A stretch of DNA of 64,000 nt from Devosia naphthalenivorans (GCF_003056355.1 NZ_PYVW01000012.1:62001-126000); one strand, 5' to 3'. Numbered from the stretch's first letter, positions 39,870-48,088 are shown. Notes: a model not told the origin generated them from the letters alone. Program-made: numbers and translations.

Positions 39870-40696
39870 CCATCAAAGCCTTTGTCATCGGCCATCCGAT
39901 CAACCATTCCCGCTCGCCCCTGATCCACGGCACCTGGCTCGCCGAACATGGCATCGATGGGAGCTACGAAGCGATCGATGTAACGCCGGGTGAACTGCCC
40001 GGTTTTTTCGAGCGCTTGCGGAGTGGCGAGTTTGCCGGTGGCAATGTCACCATCCCCCATAAGGAAGCGGTGTTTGCCCTGTGCGACAGCGTCGATCCAC
40101 TGGCGACAACCATCGGCGCGGTCAATACGCTGGTGGTGCGCGAGGGCAAGGTGCATGGCACCAATACCGATTATCTCGGCTTTCTGGGCAATCTCGATGC
40201 CGGTGCGCCCGGCTGGTCGGATGGCCCTAACGACGCCCTGATCATCGGCGCCGGTGGCGCCGCGCGGGCGGTGCTGGTTGCCTTGCGCCGCCGCGACGGC
40301 GGCAAGGTCCATGTGCTCAACCGTACGCTCGCCAATGCCCAGGCATTGGTCAGGGAAATCGATGGCCCCTTCGAGGCACATGGTTTCGACGCCTTTGCCG
40401 AACTGGCACCGCGCATTGGCCTTGTGGTCAATACCAGTTCGGTCGGCATGCACGGATCGCGCTTCGACTGGCTCGACCTGAGCCTGCTGGCCAAGACGAC
40501 CCTGGTGACCGATATCGTTTATTCGCCGCTGGTCACGCCATTGCTGGCAGATGCCGTGGCGCATGGCCTGCCAATTGTGGATGGGCTGGGCATGCTGCTG
40601 CACCAGGCCGTGCCGGGGTTTGAAGCCTGGTTCGGGGTCCGTCCTGCCGTCGATGCGAAACTACGGACTAGAATCGAAGCCACGTTGGGCCATTAG
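39866..40696 (+). CDS. aroE: Shikimate dehydrogenase
   Basis: 276 residues. NADPH-dependent reduction of 3-dehydroshikimate in the aromatic pathway. Substrate site HPINHSRSPLIH, catalytic Lys in GGNVTIPHKEAVF near residue 66, GAVNTLV, TNTDYLGFLGNL (catalytic Asp), NADP loop IIGAGGAARAVL and NRTLANAQ. Starts at TTG 39866 within the maf stop. Confidence 0.96.
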   Translation: MTIKAFVIGHPINHSRSPLIHGTWLAEHGIDGSYEAIDVTPGELPGFFERLRSGEFAGGNVTIPHKEAVFALCDSVDPLATTIGAVNTLVVREGKVHGTNTDYLGFLGNLDAGAPGWSDGPNDALIIGAGGAARAVLVALRRRDGGKVHVLNRTLANAQALVREIDGPFEAHGFDAFAELAPRIGLVVNTSSVGMHGSRFDWLDLSLLAKTTLVTDIVYSPLVTPLLADAVAHGLPIVDGLGMLLHQAVPGFEAWFGVRPAVDAKLRTRIEATLGH

Positions 40697-40697
40697 C

Positions 40698-41294
40698 ATG
40701 CAGCGCATCGGCATCACCGGCTCGATAGCCACCGGCAAATCCACGGTTCTCAAGGCGTTTGCCGATCTGGGCGTGCCGGTGTTCTCCGCTGACGAGGCGG
40801 TTTCCGAACTCTATGCCGGCGAGGCGGTCGCGTCGGTAGAGGCACTGTTTCCGGGCGTCGCGCAGGGCGGCGCCATCGACAAGACAGCTTTATCGCGCCG
40901 GCTCGCCGAAGAACCGGAAGGCTTCAAACGCCTGGAAGCGGTGGTGCATCCACTGGTGCGCGCCCGCATAAAGCGGTTCATGGACGATGCCGAGCGTAAT
41001 GGTGCAGCGCTCGCCGTCGTCGAGGTGCCGCTTCTGTTCGAAAGCGGCTACGATTACGGCTTCGATGCCGTGGGTGTGACCTGGGTCGATGAAGCGGTTC
41101 AACGCCAGCGGGCGCTCGCCCGAGCGGGAATGAGCGGGGAAAAGCTCGATACTATCCTTGCCCGCCAACTCCCACAGGCCGAAAAGAAAGCACGGGCGAG
41201 CTATCTTTTTGATACGGGTGTGCCGATCGACCAGACACGGGCCGAGGTCGCAAGCCTTGTGGCGGCCGTTCGAGCTAGGGAACAACAAAAGTGA
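40698..41294 (+). CDS. coaE: Dephospho-CoA kinase
   Basis: 198 residues. Final step of CoA synthesis. P-loop GITGSIATGKSTVLKAF at residue 4, DAD-equivalent FSADEAVSELY, HPLVRARIKRF and VEVPLLFESGYDYGFDAVGV. The open frame extends upstream into aroE, but ATG 40698 begins MQRIGITGSIATGKS, the standard start. Stop overlaps dnaQ by GTGA. Confidence 0.96.
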   Translation: MQRIGITGSIATGKSTVLKAFADLGVPVFSADEAVSELYAGEAVASVEALFPGVAQGGAIDKTALSRRLAEEPEGFKRLEAVVHPLVRARIKRFMDDAERNGAALAVVEVPLLFESGYDYGFDAVGVTWVDEAVQRQRALARAGMSGEKLDTILARQLPQAEKKARASYLFDTGVPIDQTRAEVASLVAAVRAREQQK

Positions 41295-42007
41295 ACCGCG
41301 AGATCGTCCTCGACACCGAAACCACCGGCCTTTCTCCCGCTGCGGGGGACCGGCTGGTTGAAATCGGCTGTGTGGAACTGATCAACCACATCCCGTCCGG
41401 CCGGCACTACCACGTCTATATCAATCCCCAGCGCTCCATGCCCGAGGAAGCGTTTCGCGTGCACGGGTTGAGCGAAGAATTTCTGGCCGACAAGCCGCTG
41501 TTCAAGGATGTCGCAGCCGATTTTATCGAATTCATCGATGATGCCCAATTGGTCATCCACAATGCCTCCTTCGACATGGGCTTTCTCAATGCCGAACTGG
41601 AGCGCGCCGGACGGCGGCCGCTGAGCAACCCCGTGCTCGATACCGTGATGTTGGCGCGCGAAAAGCACCCCGGCGCCCGCGTCAGCCTCGATGCGCTCTG
41701 CAAGCACTACGGGATCGACAATTCCCGCCGCACGCTGCACGGCGCCTTGCTCGATAGCGAGATCCTGGCCGAGGTCTATCTCGAGCTGATCGGCGGCAAG
41801 CAGGTGAGCCTCGCGCTGATCGCCGAAAACCGCGTGTCCGGCGCCGATGCTATCGCTTCTCGCATCGTCGCACGGCCCCGCCCCGCACCCCTGCCCCCGC
41901 GCATCAGCGCCGAGGAATTTGCAGCCCATACCGCCTTTGTCGCCAAGCTCGGCGATGAGGCGATCTGGACGCAATACGCGGAAACGATCAGCACGGCAGC
42001 CGAATAA
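41291..42007 (+). CDS. dnaQ: DNA polymerase III epsilon subunit (proofreading exonuclease)
   Basis: 238 residues. 3'-5' exonuclease of the replicase. ExoI motif REIVLDTETTGLSP (Asp, Glu), ExoII VIHNASFDMGFLNAEL, and ExoIII HGALLDSEILAEVYLEL with the catalytic His/Asp. A short C-terminal region contacts the alpha subunit. Starts at GTG 41291, overlapping coaE. Ends the rightward maf-aroE-coaE-dnaQ set at a bidirectional terminator. Confidence 0.97.
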   Translation: MNREIVLDTETTGLSPAAGDRLVEIGCVELINHIPSGRHYHVYINPQRSMPEEAFRVHGLSEEFLADKPLFKDVAADFIEFIDDAQLVIHNASFDMGFLNAELERAGRRPLSNPVLDTVMLAREKHPGARVSLDALCKHYGIDNSRRTLHGALLDSEILAEVYLELIGGKQVSLALIAENRVSGADAIASRIVARPRPAPLPPRISAEEFAAHTAFVAKLGDEAIWTQYAETISTAAE

Positions 42008-42008
42008 C

Positions 42009-42037
42009 AAAAAGCCCCGAACCGATTCGGGGCTTTT
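42009..42037. terminator. Bidirectional terminator between dnaQ and secB
   Basis: AAAA-GCCCCGAA-CCGA-TTCGGGGC-TTTT: a perfect 8-bp GC-rich stem with A-run before and T-run after, so it can act for both convergent genes. Confidence 0.9.
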
Positions 42038-42059
42038 CCGTATTCATTGGCAGATTGGC

Positions 42060-42563
42060 TTAGTTCGGCTGTTCCGAAGCCGGCGCCGCCGCATTCTGCT
42101 TGGCGGCAAGCGCTGCCAAATTCTGGCGATAGATCGAGGCGAAATCCACCGGCTCCATCATCAGCGGCGGGAAGCCGCCCTGCTGGGTCACGCTGGCGAG
42201 CACCTGGCGCGCGAACGGGAAGATCAGGCGCGGGCATTCGATCATCAGCAATTGGCTGAGCGTTGCTTCCGGCACGTTCTTGAGGCGGAACACGCCGCCA
42301 TAAACCAGCTCGACATTGAACAGCACGGTCTGCTCGCGGTTGGCCTTGGCGTTGAGCGTCAGCTCCACCGCATAGAGATCCTCGGACTGCTTCTTGACCG
42401 CAACCGAGATCGAAACGTTGAACGCCGGATTGCCGCCGCCGGCCATGATCGAACCGGGTGCGCCCGGATTTTCGAAGCTGAGGTCGCGGATATACTGACC
42501 AACCATGTTCATGGAAGGCGGATTGGCCTGGGGGGCCGCGCCGCCCTGTGTATCATCGGACAT
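42060..42563 (-). CDS. secB: Protein-export chaperone SecB
   Basis: 167 residues. Tetrameric chaperone that holds preproteins for SecA. QYIRDLSFENPGAPGS near residue 23, NVSISVAVKKQSEDLYAVEL, LFNVELVYGGVFRL, ECPRLIFPFARQVLASVTQQ and GGFPPLMMEPVDFASIYRQN are all typical. C-terminus rich in Ala/Gln, variable in the family. Confidence 0.97.
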   Translation of the reverse strand: MSDDTQGGAAPQANPPSMNMVGQYIRDLSFENPGAPGSIMAGGGNPAFNVSISVAVKKQSEDLYAVELTLNAKANREQTVLFNVELVYGGVFRLKNVPEATLSQLLMIECPRLIFPFARQVLASVTQQGGFPPLMMEPVDFASIYRQNLAALAAKQNAAAPASEQPN

Positions 42564-42647
42564 TCACTCGGATCCTTTGCCGGAAAACTGCTTGCGGCTG
42601 GCTAACATCTTTGGCGTTGGCTCACAAGCACGGGGGCGCAGTGGCTC

Positions 42648-43103
42648 CTATTGCGGACGATAGTCATCCTCGTCCAGATCGATGGTGGAAGGTCCATTGA
42701 TGGGCCTGCCCCGCGGATCGGCCGCCGGATGACGGGGAGTGCTCGCAACGACCGTGACCCGTTTGGCAAGCGCCCCATAGATCCAGCCGCGTACCGCCGG
42801 GATCAGCAGCAGCAGGGCGACAATGTCACTCAGAAAGCCCGGCAGAACCAGGAACAGCGCCGCAATACCGATCATCATGGTATCGGCGATGGCACGTGCC
42901 GGCATGTGGCCAGCGCTCACATTGCTGCGCAATTGCGTCAGCACCGAAATGCCCTGGGCGCGCAGCAACAGGCCGCCGAGCAAGGCCGCGCCGATCACCA
43001 GCGCAAGGGTTGGCAGCAGCCCGATCGTCTGACCCACCTTGATAAAGATGGCGATTTCGATGATGGGAAGTGCAATAAGGCCGAGGCCTAAAAAACGGAG
43101 CAC
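42648..43103 (-). CDS. fxsA: FxsA family membrane protein
   Basis: 151 residues with three or four hydrophobic segments: PIIEIAIFIKVGQTIGLLPT, LALVIGAALLGGLLLRAQG, and MMIGIAALFLVLPGFLSDIV followed by the hydrophilic tail ending DEDDYRPQ. FxsA overexpression in E. coli relieves F-exclusion of phage T7; its normal role is unknown. The frame is open to a TTG at 43133, but GTG 43103 has AGGA 9 nt upstream and starts the usual (V/M)LRFLGLGLIAL. Confidence 0.88.
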   Translation of the reverse strand: MLRFLGLGLIALPIIEIAIFIKVGQTIGLLPTLALVIGAALLGGLLLRAQGISVLTQLRSNVSAGHMPARAIADTMMIGIAALFLVLPGFLSDIVALLLLIPAVRGWIYGALAKRVTVVASTPRHPAADPRGRPINGPSTIDLDEDDYRPQ

Positions 43104-43178
43104 TGGCTGATTTCCTTTGGCGTGGGGCGACAAAACTTCGCTCCCCCCATGGTGAACTGGTTTTGAGGTGAGCCATTT

Positions 43179-43190
43179 CCTATATATAGG
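43179..43190. promoter_or_regulatory. AT-rich palindrome in the fxsA/Tim44 divergent gap
   Basis: CCTATATATAGG, a perfect 12-bp palindrome between two divergent starts. Probably part of overlapping promoters or an operator; no -35 of good spacing could be assigned. Confidence 0.3.
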
Positions 43191-43257
43191 TCAATTGCTG
43201 CGCTCAGCGAGCGTTCCCGCGTTATTAATCGACGCCCCGACGGTAAGGCACTGCTTC

Positions 43258-43971
43258 ATGGACGAATTTTTCGATCTGCCCACTCTCATCGTGATCGCCG
43301 TCGCGGTCTTTGTTCTGTTCCGCCTCCGATCGGTGCTGGGAACCCGCACCGGCAACGAGCGTCCGCCGCTGGAACGGCGCAAGCCTGCCGAGGCGGCGGC
43401 AAGCGAAGAAACAGTGGTGCCAATCCGGCCGCGTGGAGCGGGCAATCCCGAGCTAAATGACGAGCTTCGCACGCGCAAGATCGAAGCAGAAATAGAGCAG
43501 GCTTCCAAGAACAACCCCGAATTGGCCGAGGGTTTGCGCGCCGTTGCCGGCGCCGATAACACCTTCACCCCCAAATCCTTCCTCGAAGGCGCCAAGCAGG
43601 CCTACGAGATGATCGTCACCGCTTTTGCCACCGGCGACCGGCAAACCCTCAAGAATTTGCTGGAAAAAGACGTGTTCGACGGCTTCCAGCGTGCAATCGC
43701 GGATCGCGAAGCCGCTGGCCAGACGGTCGATTTCACCTTTGTCGGCCTCCCCAAGACCGAAATCTTCGAGGCCGAGTACGACAAGAAAAACGTCATGCTT
43801 ACCGTGCGTTTCCACGCCGAAGTCGTCTCTGCCACGCGCGACAAGGATGGCAATCTGGTGGAGGGCAATGCCGACCAGGTCCAAACCATTGCTGATGAAT
43901 GGACTTTTGCGCGCAATCCCAAGTCGCGCGACCCGAATTGGAAGGTCGTGACCACCAGCCAACTCGACTAA
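43258..43971 (+). CDS. Tim44/TimA family adaptor protein
   Basis: 237 residues. N-terminal anchor (DLPTLIVIAVAVFVLFRLRS, residues 5-24), a charged linker, then a C-terminal Tim44-like domain (FLEGAKQAYEMIVTAFATGD, LLEKDVFDGFQRAIADREAAGQ, ITFVGL-type and ADEWTFARNPKSRDPNWKVV). Mitochondrial Tim44 tethers Hsp70 to the import channel; the alphaproteobacterial protein's job is unknown. ATG 43258 (MDEFFDLPTLI) chosen. Divergent from fxsA. Confidence 0.9.
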   Translation: MDEFFDLPTLIVIAVAVFVLFRLRSVLGTRTGNERPPLERRKPAEAAASEETVVPIRPRGAGNPELNDELRTRKIEAEIEQASKNNPELAEGLRAVAGADNTFTPKSFLEGAKQAYEMIVTAFATGDRQTLKNLLEKDVFDGFQRAIADREAAGQTVDFTFVGLPKTEIFEAEYDKKNVMLTVRFHAEVVSATRDKDGNLVEGNADQVQTIADEWTFARNPKSRDPNWKVVTTSQLD

Positions 43972-43999
43972 CCGGAAGCGGCAGGTTCGGCGCAGCGCC

Positions 44000-44584
44000 A
44001 TGTCCAAGCGTGATCCCAAGCGCCTGCCGCACGATTTTCACCTCTGGACCGCGGTGGCGTCCACGGTTGATCCGCTACGCCGCAAGGGGCTGCTGAAGAT
44101 GAACGGCACGCCCCTGCCGCTGCCGCCCGAGGAAATGCCGGCGGTTCCGATAAAGGCACTACCGACTAGGCAGCCACCGCGCAAGCCCTTCCTGCCGCCC
44201 TATCAGGCGCCACTTCCCTCTGCACAGCGGCCGGAAAAGGCAGTTGAGCCATCGATTCGCAAGAAGCTCGGCCGGGGGCGTATTGAGATCGACGGACGCA
44301 TCGACCTGCACGGCATGACCCAGGCAGAAGCGCGCAGCGCATTGCACCGCTATTTGCACGCGCGCTGGAGCCGGGGTGACCGGACCGTGCTGGTCATTAC
44401 CGGCAAGGGCGCCAAGACCGATGATGATTATATTGCCGCCATGAATGAGCGGGGCATTTTGCGGACCATGCTACCGATCTGGCTCAGCGAACCCTCGCTG
44501 GCGCCGATGGTTTCGGGCTGGAGCACGGCCGCGCGCGGGCATGGTGGCGAGGGGGCGTGGTATGTGCGCCTGCGCCGGCCATGA
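44000..44584 (+). CDS. Smr (MutS2 C-terminal-like) domain protein
   Basis: 194 residues. A proline-rich N-terminal half (PPRKPFLPPYQAPLPSAQRP) and a C-terminal Smr domain: IDGRIDLHGMTQAEARSALH (LDLHG motif, near residue 97), VLVITGKGAK (TGKG motif) and WLSEPSLAPMVSGWS. Smr domains are usually nucleases acting on RNA or DNA. In other Rhizobiales, as I recall, mltA lies between the Tim44-like gene and this one; here the gap is only 28 nt. Confidence 0.9.
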   Translation: MSKRDPKRLPHDFHLWTAVASTVDPLRRKGLLKMNGTPLPLPPEEMPAVPIKALPTRQPPRKPFLPPYQAPLPSAQRPEKAVEPSIRKKLGRGRIEIDGRIDLHGMTQAEARSALHRYLHARWSRGDRTVLVITGKGAKTDDDYIAAMNERGILRTMLPIWLSEPSLAPMVSGWSTAARGHGGEGAWYVRLRRP

Positions 44585-44949
44585 CCCCGCTCGGCGCCAA
44601 GATGCGCGCACTGCGTGAGGAGCGCGGCATATCCCTCAAGGACATGGCGGCAGCGCTCAATGTATCGAGCGCTTACCTGTCGGCGCTCGAGCATGGGCGG
44701 CGGGGCAAGCCGACGGGGTTCCTGCTGCACCGCATCATTACGTTCTTCAATGTCATCTGGGATGAAGCGGAAGAACTGCAACGATTGGCGGAAATCAGCG
44801 ATCCAAAGGTTTCGATCGACACGGGCGGACTGGCGCCCGAGGCGACTGAGCTCACCAATCGGCTTGCCGCCGACATAGCCAAGCTCGACCCGGAAGATTT
44901 GCGCTTTCTACGAGATGAGGTGGTCCGCCGCTCGGGCCGGCGGCGCTGA
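44581..44949 (+). CDS. XRE-family helix-turn-helix regulator
   Basis: 122 residues. N-terminal HTH: MTPLGAKMRALREERGISLK, then MAAALNVSSAYLSALEHGRRGKPT, which is the usual recognition helix of this group, followed by a helical tail (IITFFNVIWDEAEELQRL) likely used for dimerisation. Overlaps the Smr gene by ATGA, so the two are translationally coupled. Regulon unknown. Confidence 0.9.
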   Translation: MTPLGAKMRALREERGISLKDMAAALNVSSAYLSALEHGRRGKPTGFLLHRIITFFNVIWDEAEELQRLAEISDPKVSIDTGGLAPEATELTNRLAADIAKLDPEDLRFLRDEVVRRSGRRR

Positions 44950-44971
44950 GAATTTGTCTCAATTGCTGTCG

Positions 44972-44986
44972 TTAACGATAGCTTAA
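44972..44986. promoter_or_regulatory. Perfect CtrA-type box before the 48-residue peptide gene
   Basis: TTAACGATAGCTTAA, exact TTAA-N7-TTAA. It ends 69 nt upstream of the ATG at 45056 and 22 nt after the XRE stop. Confidence 0.5.
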
Positions 44987-45055
44987 CGTTAGCTTTGACG
45001 GCGGGAGGCGAGCAGCGCAGAGGTTCGTCGGTCCTGTTTCCGAGGGAGCCGCGCT

Positions 45056-45202
45056 ATGCGTATCGCTGTAGTACTGGCTTTGTTGATCATTGCGATGCTG
45101 GCGGCTTCGGCACCGAGTGTCACGGCCAGTCAGGCCACGCCGGCTGTCGAACGCCTTGGCCTGAGCATGGGCGACCCTGGAAGCCGTCCATGCTGGCGGT
45201 GA
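45056..45202 (+). CDS. Small putative secreted peptide (48 residues)
   Basis: Too short for common gene callers. Begins MRIAVVLALLIIAMLAASAP and continues SVTASQATPAVERLGLSMGD, ending PGSRPCWR. The first 24 residues are a textbook signal peptide with an A-S-A or V-T-A type cleavage site, leaving a mature peptide of roughly 24 residues with one cysteine. GAGGGAG lies 8 nt before the ATG. A perfect TTAA-N7-TTAA box is upstream. The gene ends 6 nt from the end of the convergent 40-residue gene. I recognise no family; function unknown. Confidence 0.55.
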   Translation: MRIAVVLALLIIAMLAASAPSVTASQATPAVERLGLSMGDPGSRPCWR

Positions 45203-45208
45203 AGCCAC

Positions 45209-45331
45209 CTACTTCTTTGCGGTGTTGCCGGTGCTGCCAGCGCCCAAGCCGGTAACGGCCTTGGTCGCGGCGACCTTGTCCTTCTTTGGCTTCTTGGCTT
45301 CCTTGTTGCTACGCATTTGCCCTTTGGCCAT
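45209..45331 (-). CDS. Small basic conserved protein (MAKGQMRSNKE type, 40 residues)
   Basis: MAKGQMRSNKEAKKPKKDKV, then AATKAVTGLGAGSTGNTAKK. The N-terminal MAKGQxRxNxExKKPK pattern recurs, to my knowledge, in short hypothetical proteins of many proteobacteria, and GAGGAGG sits just upstream of the ATG, so I consider it real. Extremely lysine-rich first half suggests nucleic-acid or ribosome contact; this is inference. Confidence 0.75.
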   Translation of the reverse strand: MAKGQMRSNKEAKKPKKDKVAATKAVTGLGAGSTGNTAKK

Positions 45332-45413
45332 GTTCAATTCCTCCTCAAATGGGACGTATGTCCCAAAGCACATCCAAGGCTAGACCTGGCCTCAAGGACT
45401 GGCAAGCCTTGGT

Positions 45414-46253
45414 TTACTTGGCTGATTGGCATCTGCCGGTGGGGCCAAGCGAAGCGATGGCGCGGGGATCGCAGCCAGTGAGCAGGAACTGGATCCATTC
45501 GTTCTGCCCACCATAGAACGCGTTGCGGTCCACTTCGCCCTTGATGCCGCGGACCACGCCGGTCTGTGTCCACTGCCAGAAGGTCCAGGTGCGGTTTGAG
45601 TAGCGCTCATGTGGTTCGGCGGCGGTCGAGCGCAGCCAGAAGGCGTTCGGGAAATACTCGCCCTCCAGGACATCGCGGTGGAAGTTCATGTCGGTATAGA
45701 TGATCGGCAGCTTGCCGGTGTGACGCTCCATCGCGTCCAGCATGAAGCGGATCTTCTCCAGCGCATCGGCGCGGTTTGGCTTGTTGCGGCAGCTTGAGTG
45801 GTTGTTCCACTCGAGATCAAGCACCGGTGGCAGTGCGTCGTAATCAGCGGGAACATTGGCGATGAACCAGGCAGCCTGTTCGGAGGCAAGCGAGCACCAG
45901 GTCATGAAGTGGTAGGCGCCACGGGGCATGCCGGCATCGCGTGCCTTGACCCAGTTGCTGCGGAAATGGGGATCGAGGTAATCCTTGCCCTCGGTGGCCT
46001 TCATGAAGACGAAGTGAATTCCGGACTGGAAGGCTTCGCGAAAGTTGATGTGCGTCTGGTAGCGCGCGACGTCGATCCCCTGGATCGGCATCCCGCGAGC
46101 ACGATCCACACCTGAGTGCGGCCGGTTATCGCCCTGGATCGGGCCATAGAGCCCTCCGCCGGACGAACAAGCTACCAAAACCGCCGCCAGCACTGCCGAC
46201 ATGGCGCCCTTTGCGATCGTGGAGAACGAGGGAAAAGGACGGCGGAACAGCAT
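45414..46253 (-). CDS. GH25 lysozyme-like lipoprotein
   Basis: 279 residues. A basic N-terminus and hydrophobic stretch end in the lipobox LVAC (Cys29), so the enzyme is probably membrane-anchored. GH25 features: MPIQGIDVARYQTHINFREA (active-site Asp), FVFMKATEGKDYLDPHF, PRGAYHFM and PPVLDLEWNNHSSC with the catalytic Asp/Glu pair, ending with a TWTFWQWTQTG repeat-type segment and a fold-closing CDP...GRC. It would cleave MurNAc-GlcNAc bonds in the cell's own wall. ATG 46253 preferred over 46298. Confidence 0.88.
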   Translation of the reverse strand: MLFRRPFPSFSTIAKGAMSAVLAAVLVACSSGGGLYGPIQGDNRPHSGVDRARGMPIQGIDVARYQTHINFREAFQSGIHFVFMKATEGKDYLDPHFRSNWVKARDAGMPRGAYHFMTWCSLASEQAAWFIANVPADYDALPPVLDLEWNNHSSCRNKPNRADALEKIRFMLDAMERHTGKLPIIYTDMNFHRDVLEGEYFPNAFWLRSTAAEPHERYSNRTWTFWQWTQTGVVRGIKGEVDRNAFYGGQNEWIQFLLTGCDPRAIASLGPTGRCQSAK

Positions 46254-46305
46254 GCTCGGAACTCTGCTTACACATAAACCAAGCCTTTGATTCAACATGG
46301 CGCGG

Positions 46306-46320
46306 TTAACGACCGATTAG
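46306..46320. promoter_or_regulatory. CtrA-like box (7/8) upstream of the GH25 gene
   Basis: TTAACGACCGATTAG (TTAA-N7-TTAG), 53 nt upstream of the GH25 ATG in the divergent 46254-46433 gap with comM. Confidence 0.3.
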
Positions 46321-46433
46321 GTTTACCGCTGTGGCAAGTGGCGTGGTTAACGGGGTGTTTCGTGTTCGCGCTACGTTCTTGTTCACCCTACGTAGGTTTG
46401 CTAGGGTGCGCCGGGCTTGGGGGACTTTCAGTT

Positions 46434-47957
46434 ATGGTTACGCGCGTGGCGACGGTGGCGTTTCGCGGCATCGAGGCCGTACCTGTCGATGTTCAGGTGC
46501 AGATAGCGCCTGGAATGCCAGCATTTGTGCTGGTTGGGCTGCCCGACAAGGCGGTCAAGGAGAGCGGCGAGCGGGTGCGCGCGGCACTGGTGGCGTCTGG
46601 CCTGGGACTTCCGCCAAAACGAATTACTGTCAATCTTGCGCCCGCTGATTTGCCCAAGGAAGGCAGCCACTACGATCTGCCGATCGCTTTGGGCATCATG
46701 GCGGCGATTGGCGCGATTCCGCAGGACGCGCTCAACGGCTATCTGGCTTTGGGTGAACTCGGACTGGACGGGCGCCTCGCCCATGTCGGCGGCGTATTGC
46801 CTGCCGCGATAGCGGCGCAGGGGCGTGAACTAGGGTTGATCTGCCCTGCCCTTTCAGGCTCGGAAGCCGCATGGGCCGGCGAAACGCTGGACATTATCGC
46901 GGCCGAAAGCCTGCTGGCGCTGGTCAATCATCTGACCGGCCATCAGCTTGCGGCGAGGCCCGAGCCGCGCAAGCACGTATCGGCAGTTGGCCTACCTGAT
47001 CTGGCGGATGTGCGAGGCCAGCAGGTGGCGCGCCGTGCGCTCGAAGTGGCGGCGGCTGGTGGGCATAACATGCTGATGATCGGACCACCGGGCGCTGGCA
47101 AGTCGATGCTGGCGCAGCGTTTGCCCTCGATCCTGCCGCTCTTGGATGCGCGGGAGATCCTCGATATCTCGATGATTCAGTCCATCGCGGGCGAGTTGGC
47201 CGGCGGTGGTCTGTCGGATCGCAGGCCATTCCGGGCGCCGCATCATTCGGCTTCGATGGCGGCGCTGGTCGGGGGCGGCCTGAAGGTCAGGCCGGGCGAG
47301 GTAAGCCTGGCGCATAATGGCGTGCTGTTCCTCGATGAACTGCCCGAGTTTGCTCCCAGTGTGCTCGATAGTCTGCGCCAGCCGTTGGAGGCGGGCGAGA
47401 CGGTCATTGCCCGCGCCAACGCGCGGGTGAGTTACCCCAGCCGGGTGCAGCTGATCGCGGCGATGAACCCATGCAAGTGCGGGCTGGCGGGCACGCCCGG
47501 ACACACCTGTCGGCGTGGACCGGCCTGTGCTGCCGACTACCAGGGACGCGTTTCAGGGCCGTTTCTCGATCGCATCGATATTCGCATCGATGTTCCCGCT
47601 GTCACCGCCGCCGACATGATTGCGCCGGCGGTGCAGGCCGAAAGCTCTGCCGTGGTGGCTCAGCGCGTTGCTTCAGCCCGGGAACGGCAGAGGCAGCGCT
47701 ACCGGGAGAGGGGCGCTGTGGGCGTGTACACCAATGCGGCGGCAGGCTCGACGCTGATCGAGGCCGTGGTCGACCCGGACCGCGAGAGCCAGAACCTGCT
47801 GCTGCAAGCGGCTGAGCGATTCAATCTTTCGGCCAGAGCCTATCATCGCGTCCTAAAGCTGGCGCGGACGCTGGCGGATCTGGCAGGAAGCGAACGGGTG
47901 GTGCGTTCACATATCGCGGAAGCCTTGAGTTACCGGCTCAATATGGGGGCGGCTTAG
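46434..47957 (+). CDS. comM: YifB/ComM family Mg-chelatase-like AAA+ ATPase
   Basis: 507 residues. ComM is a hexameric helicase promoting branch migration during natural transformation, but orthologues occur widely in non-competent bacteria. N-terminal Lon-protease-like domain (VATVAFRGIEAVPVDVQVQI, LPDKAVKESGERVRAAL), Walker A GPPGAGKSMLAQRL near residue 215, HHSASMAALVGGG, Walker B GVLFLDELPEF and the cysteine-rich NPCKCGLAGTPGHTC. ATG 46434 begins MVTRVATVAFRG. Site G follows its stop by 26 nt. Confidence 0.93.
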   Translation: MVTRVATVAFRGIEAVPVDVQVQIAPGMPAFVLVGLPDKAVKESGERVRAALVASGLGLPPKRITVNLAPADLPKEGSHYDLPIALGIMAAIGAIPQDALNGYLALGELGLDGRLAHVGGVLPAAIAAQGRELGLICPALSGSEAAWAGETLDIIAAESLLALVNHLTGHQLAARPEPRKHVSAVGLPDLADVRGQQVARRALEVAAAGGHNMLMIGPPGAGKSMLAQRLPSILPLLDAREILDISMIQSIAGELAGGGLSDRRPFRAPHHSASMAALVGGGLKVRPGEVSLAHNGVLFLDELPEFAPSVLDSLRQPLEAGETVIARANARVSYPSRVQLIAAMNPCKCGLAGTPGHTCRRGPACAADYQGRVSGPFLDRIDIRIDVPAVTAADMIAPAVQAESSAVVAQRVASARERQRQRYRERGAVGVYTNAAAGSTLIEAVVDPDRESQNLLLQAAERFNLSARAYHRVLKLARTLADLAGSERVVRSHIAEALSYRLNMGAA

Positions 47958-47983
47958 GCTGGAATCACAAAGCTGTGGATAAG

Positions 47984-47999
47984 TGTTTCACGTGAATCC
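47984..47999. other. parS-like site G (hybrid GTTTC/GAATC)
   Basis: TGTTTCACGTGAATCC, 14/16 and identical to site B, in the gap between comM and the DUF1294 gene. Confidence 0.75.
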
Positions 48000-48088
48000 T
48001 AGGCCAGGCTTGGTCCGCTGTTAACGTTTCCCGGTGGTTCCTTGGGCTGCTTAGGTCCTGTTAACAAATTGCTGGCTAATGCTGGCTG

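Noticed and set aside
48058..48073. TTAACAAATTGCTGG and other single TTAA motifs (e.g. 46346, 48018)
   Set aside because: Only one TTAA half present at the right spacing; not counted as CtrA-type boxes.
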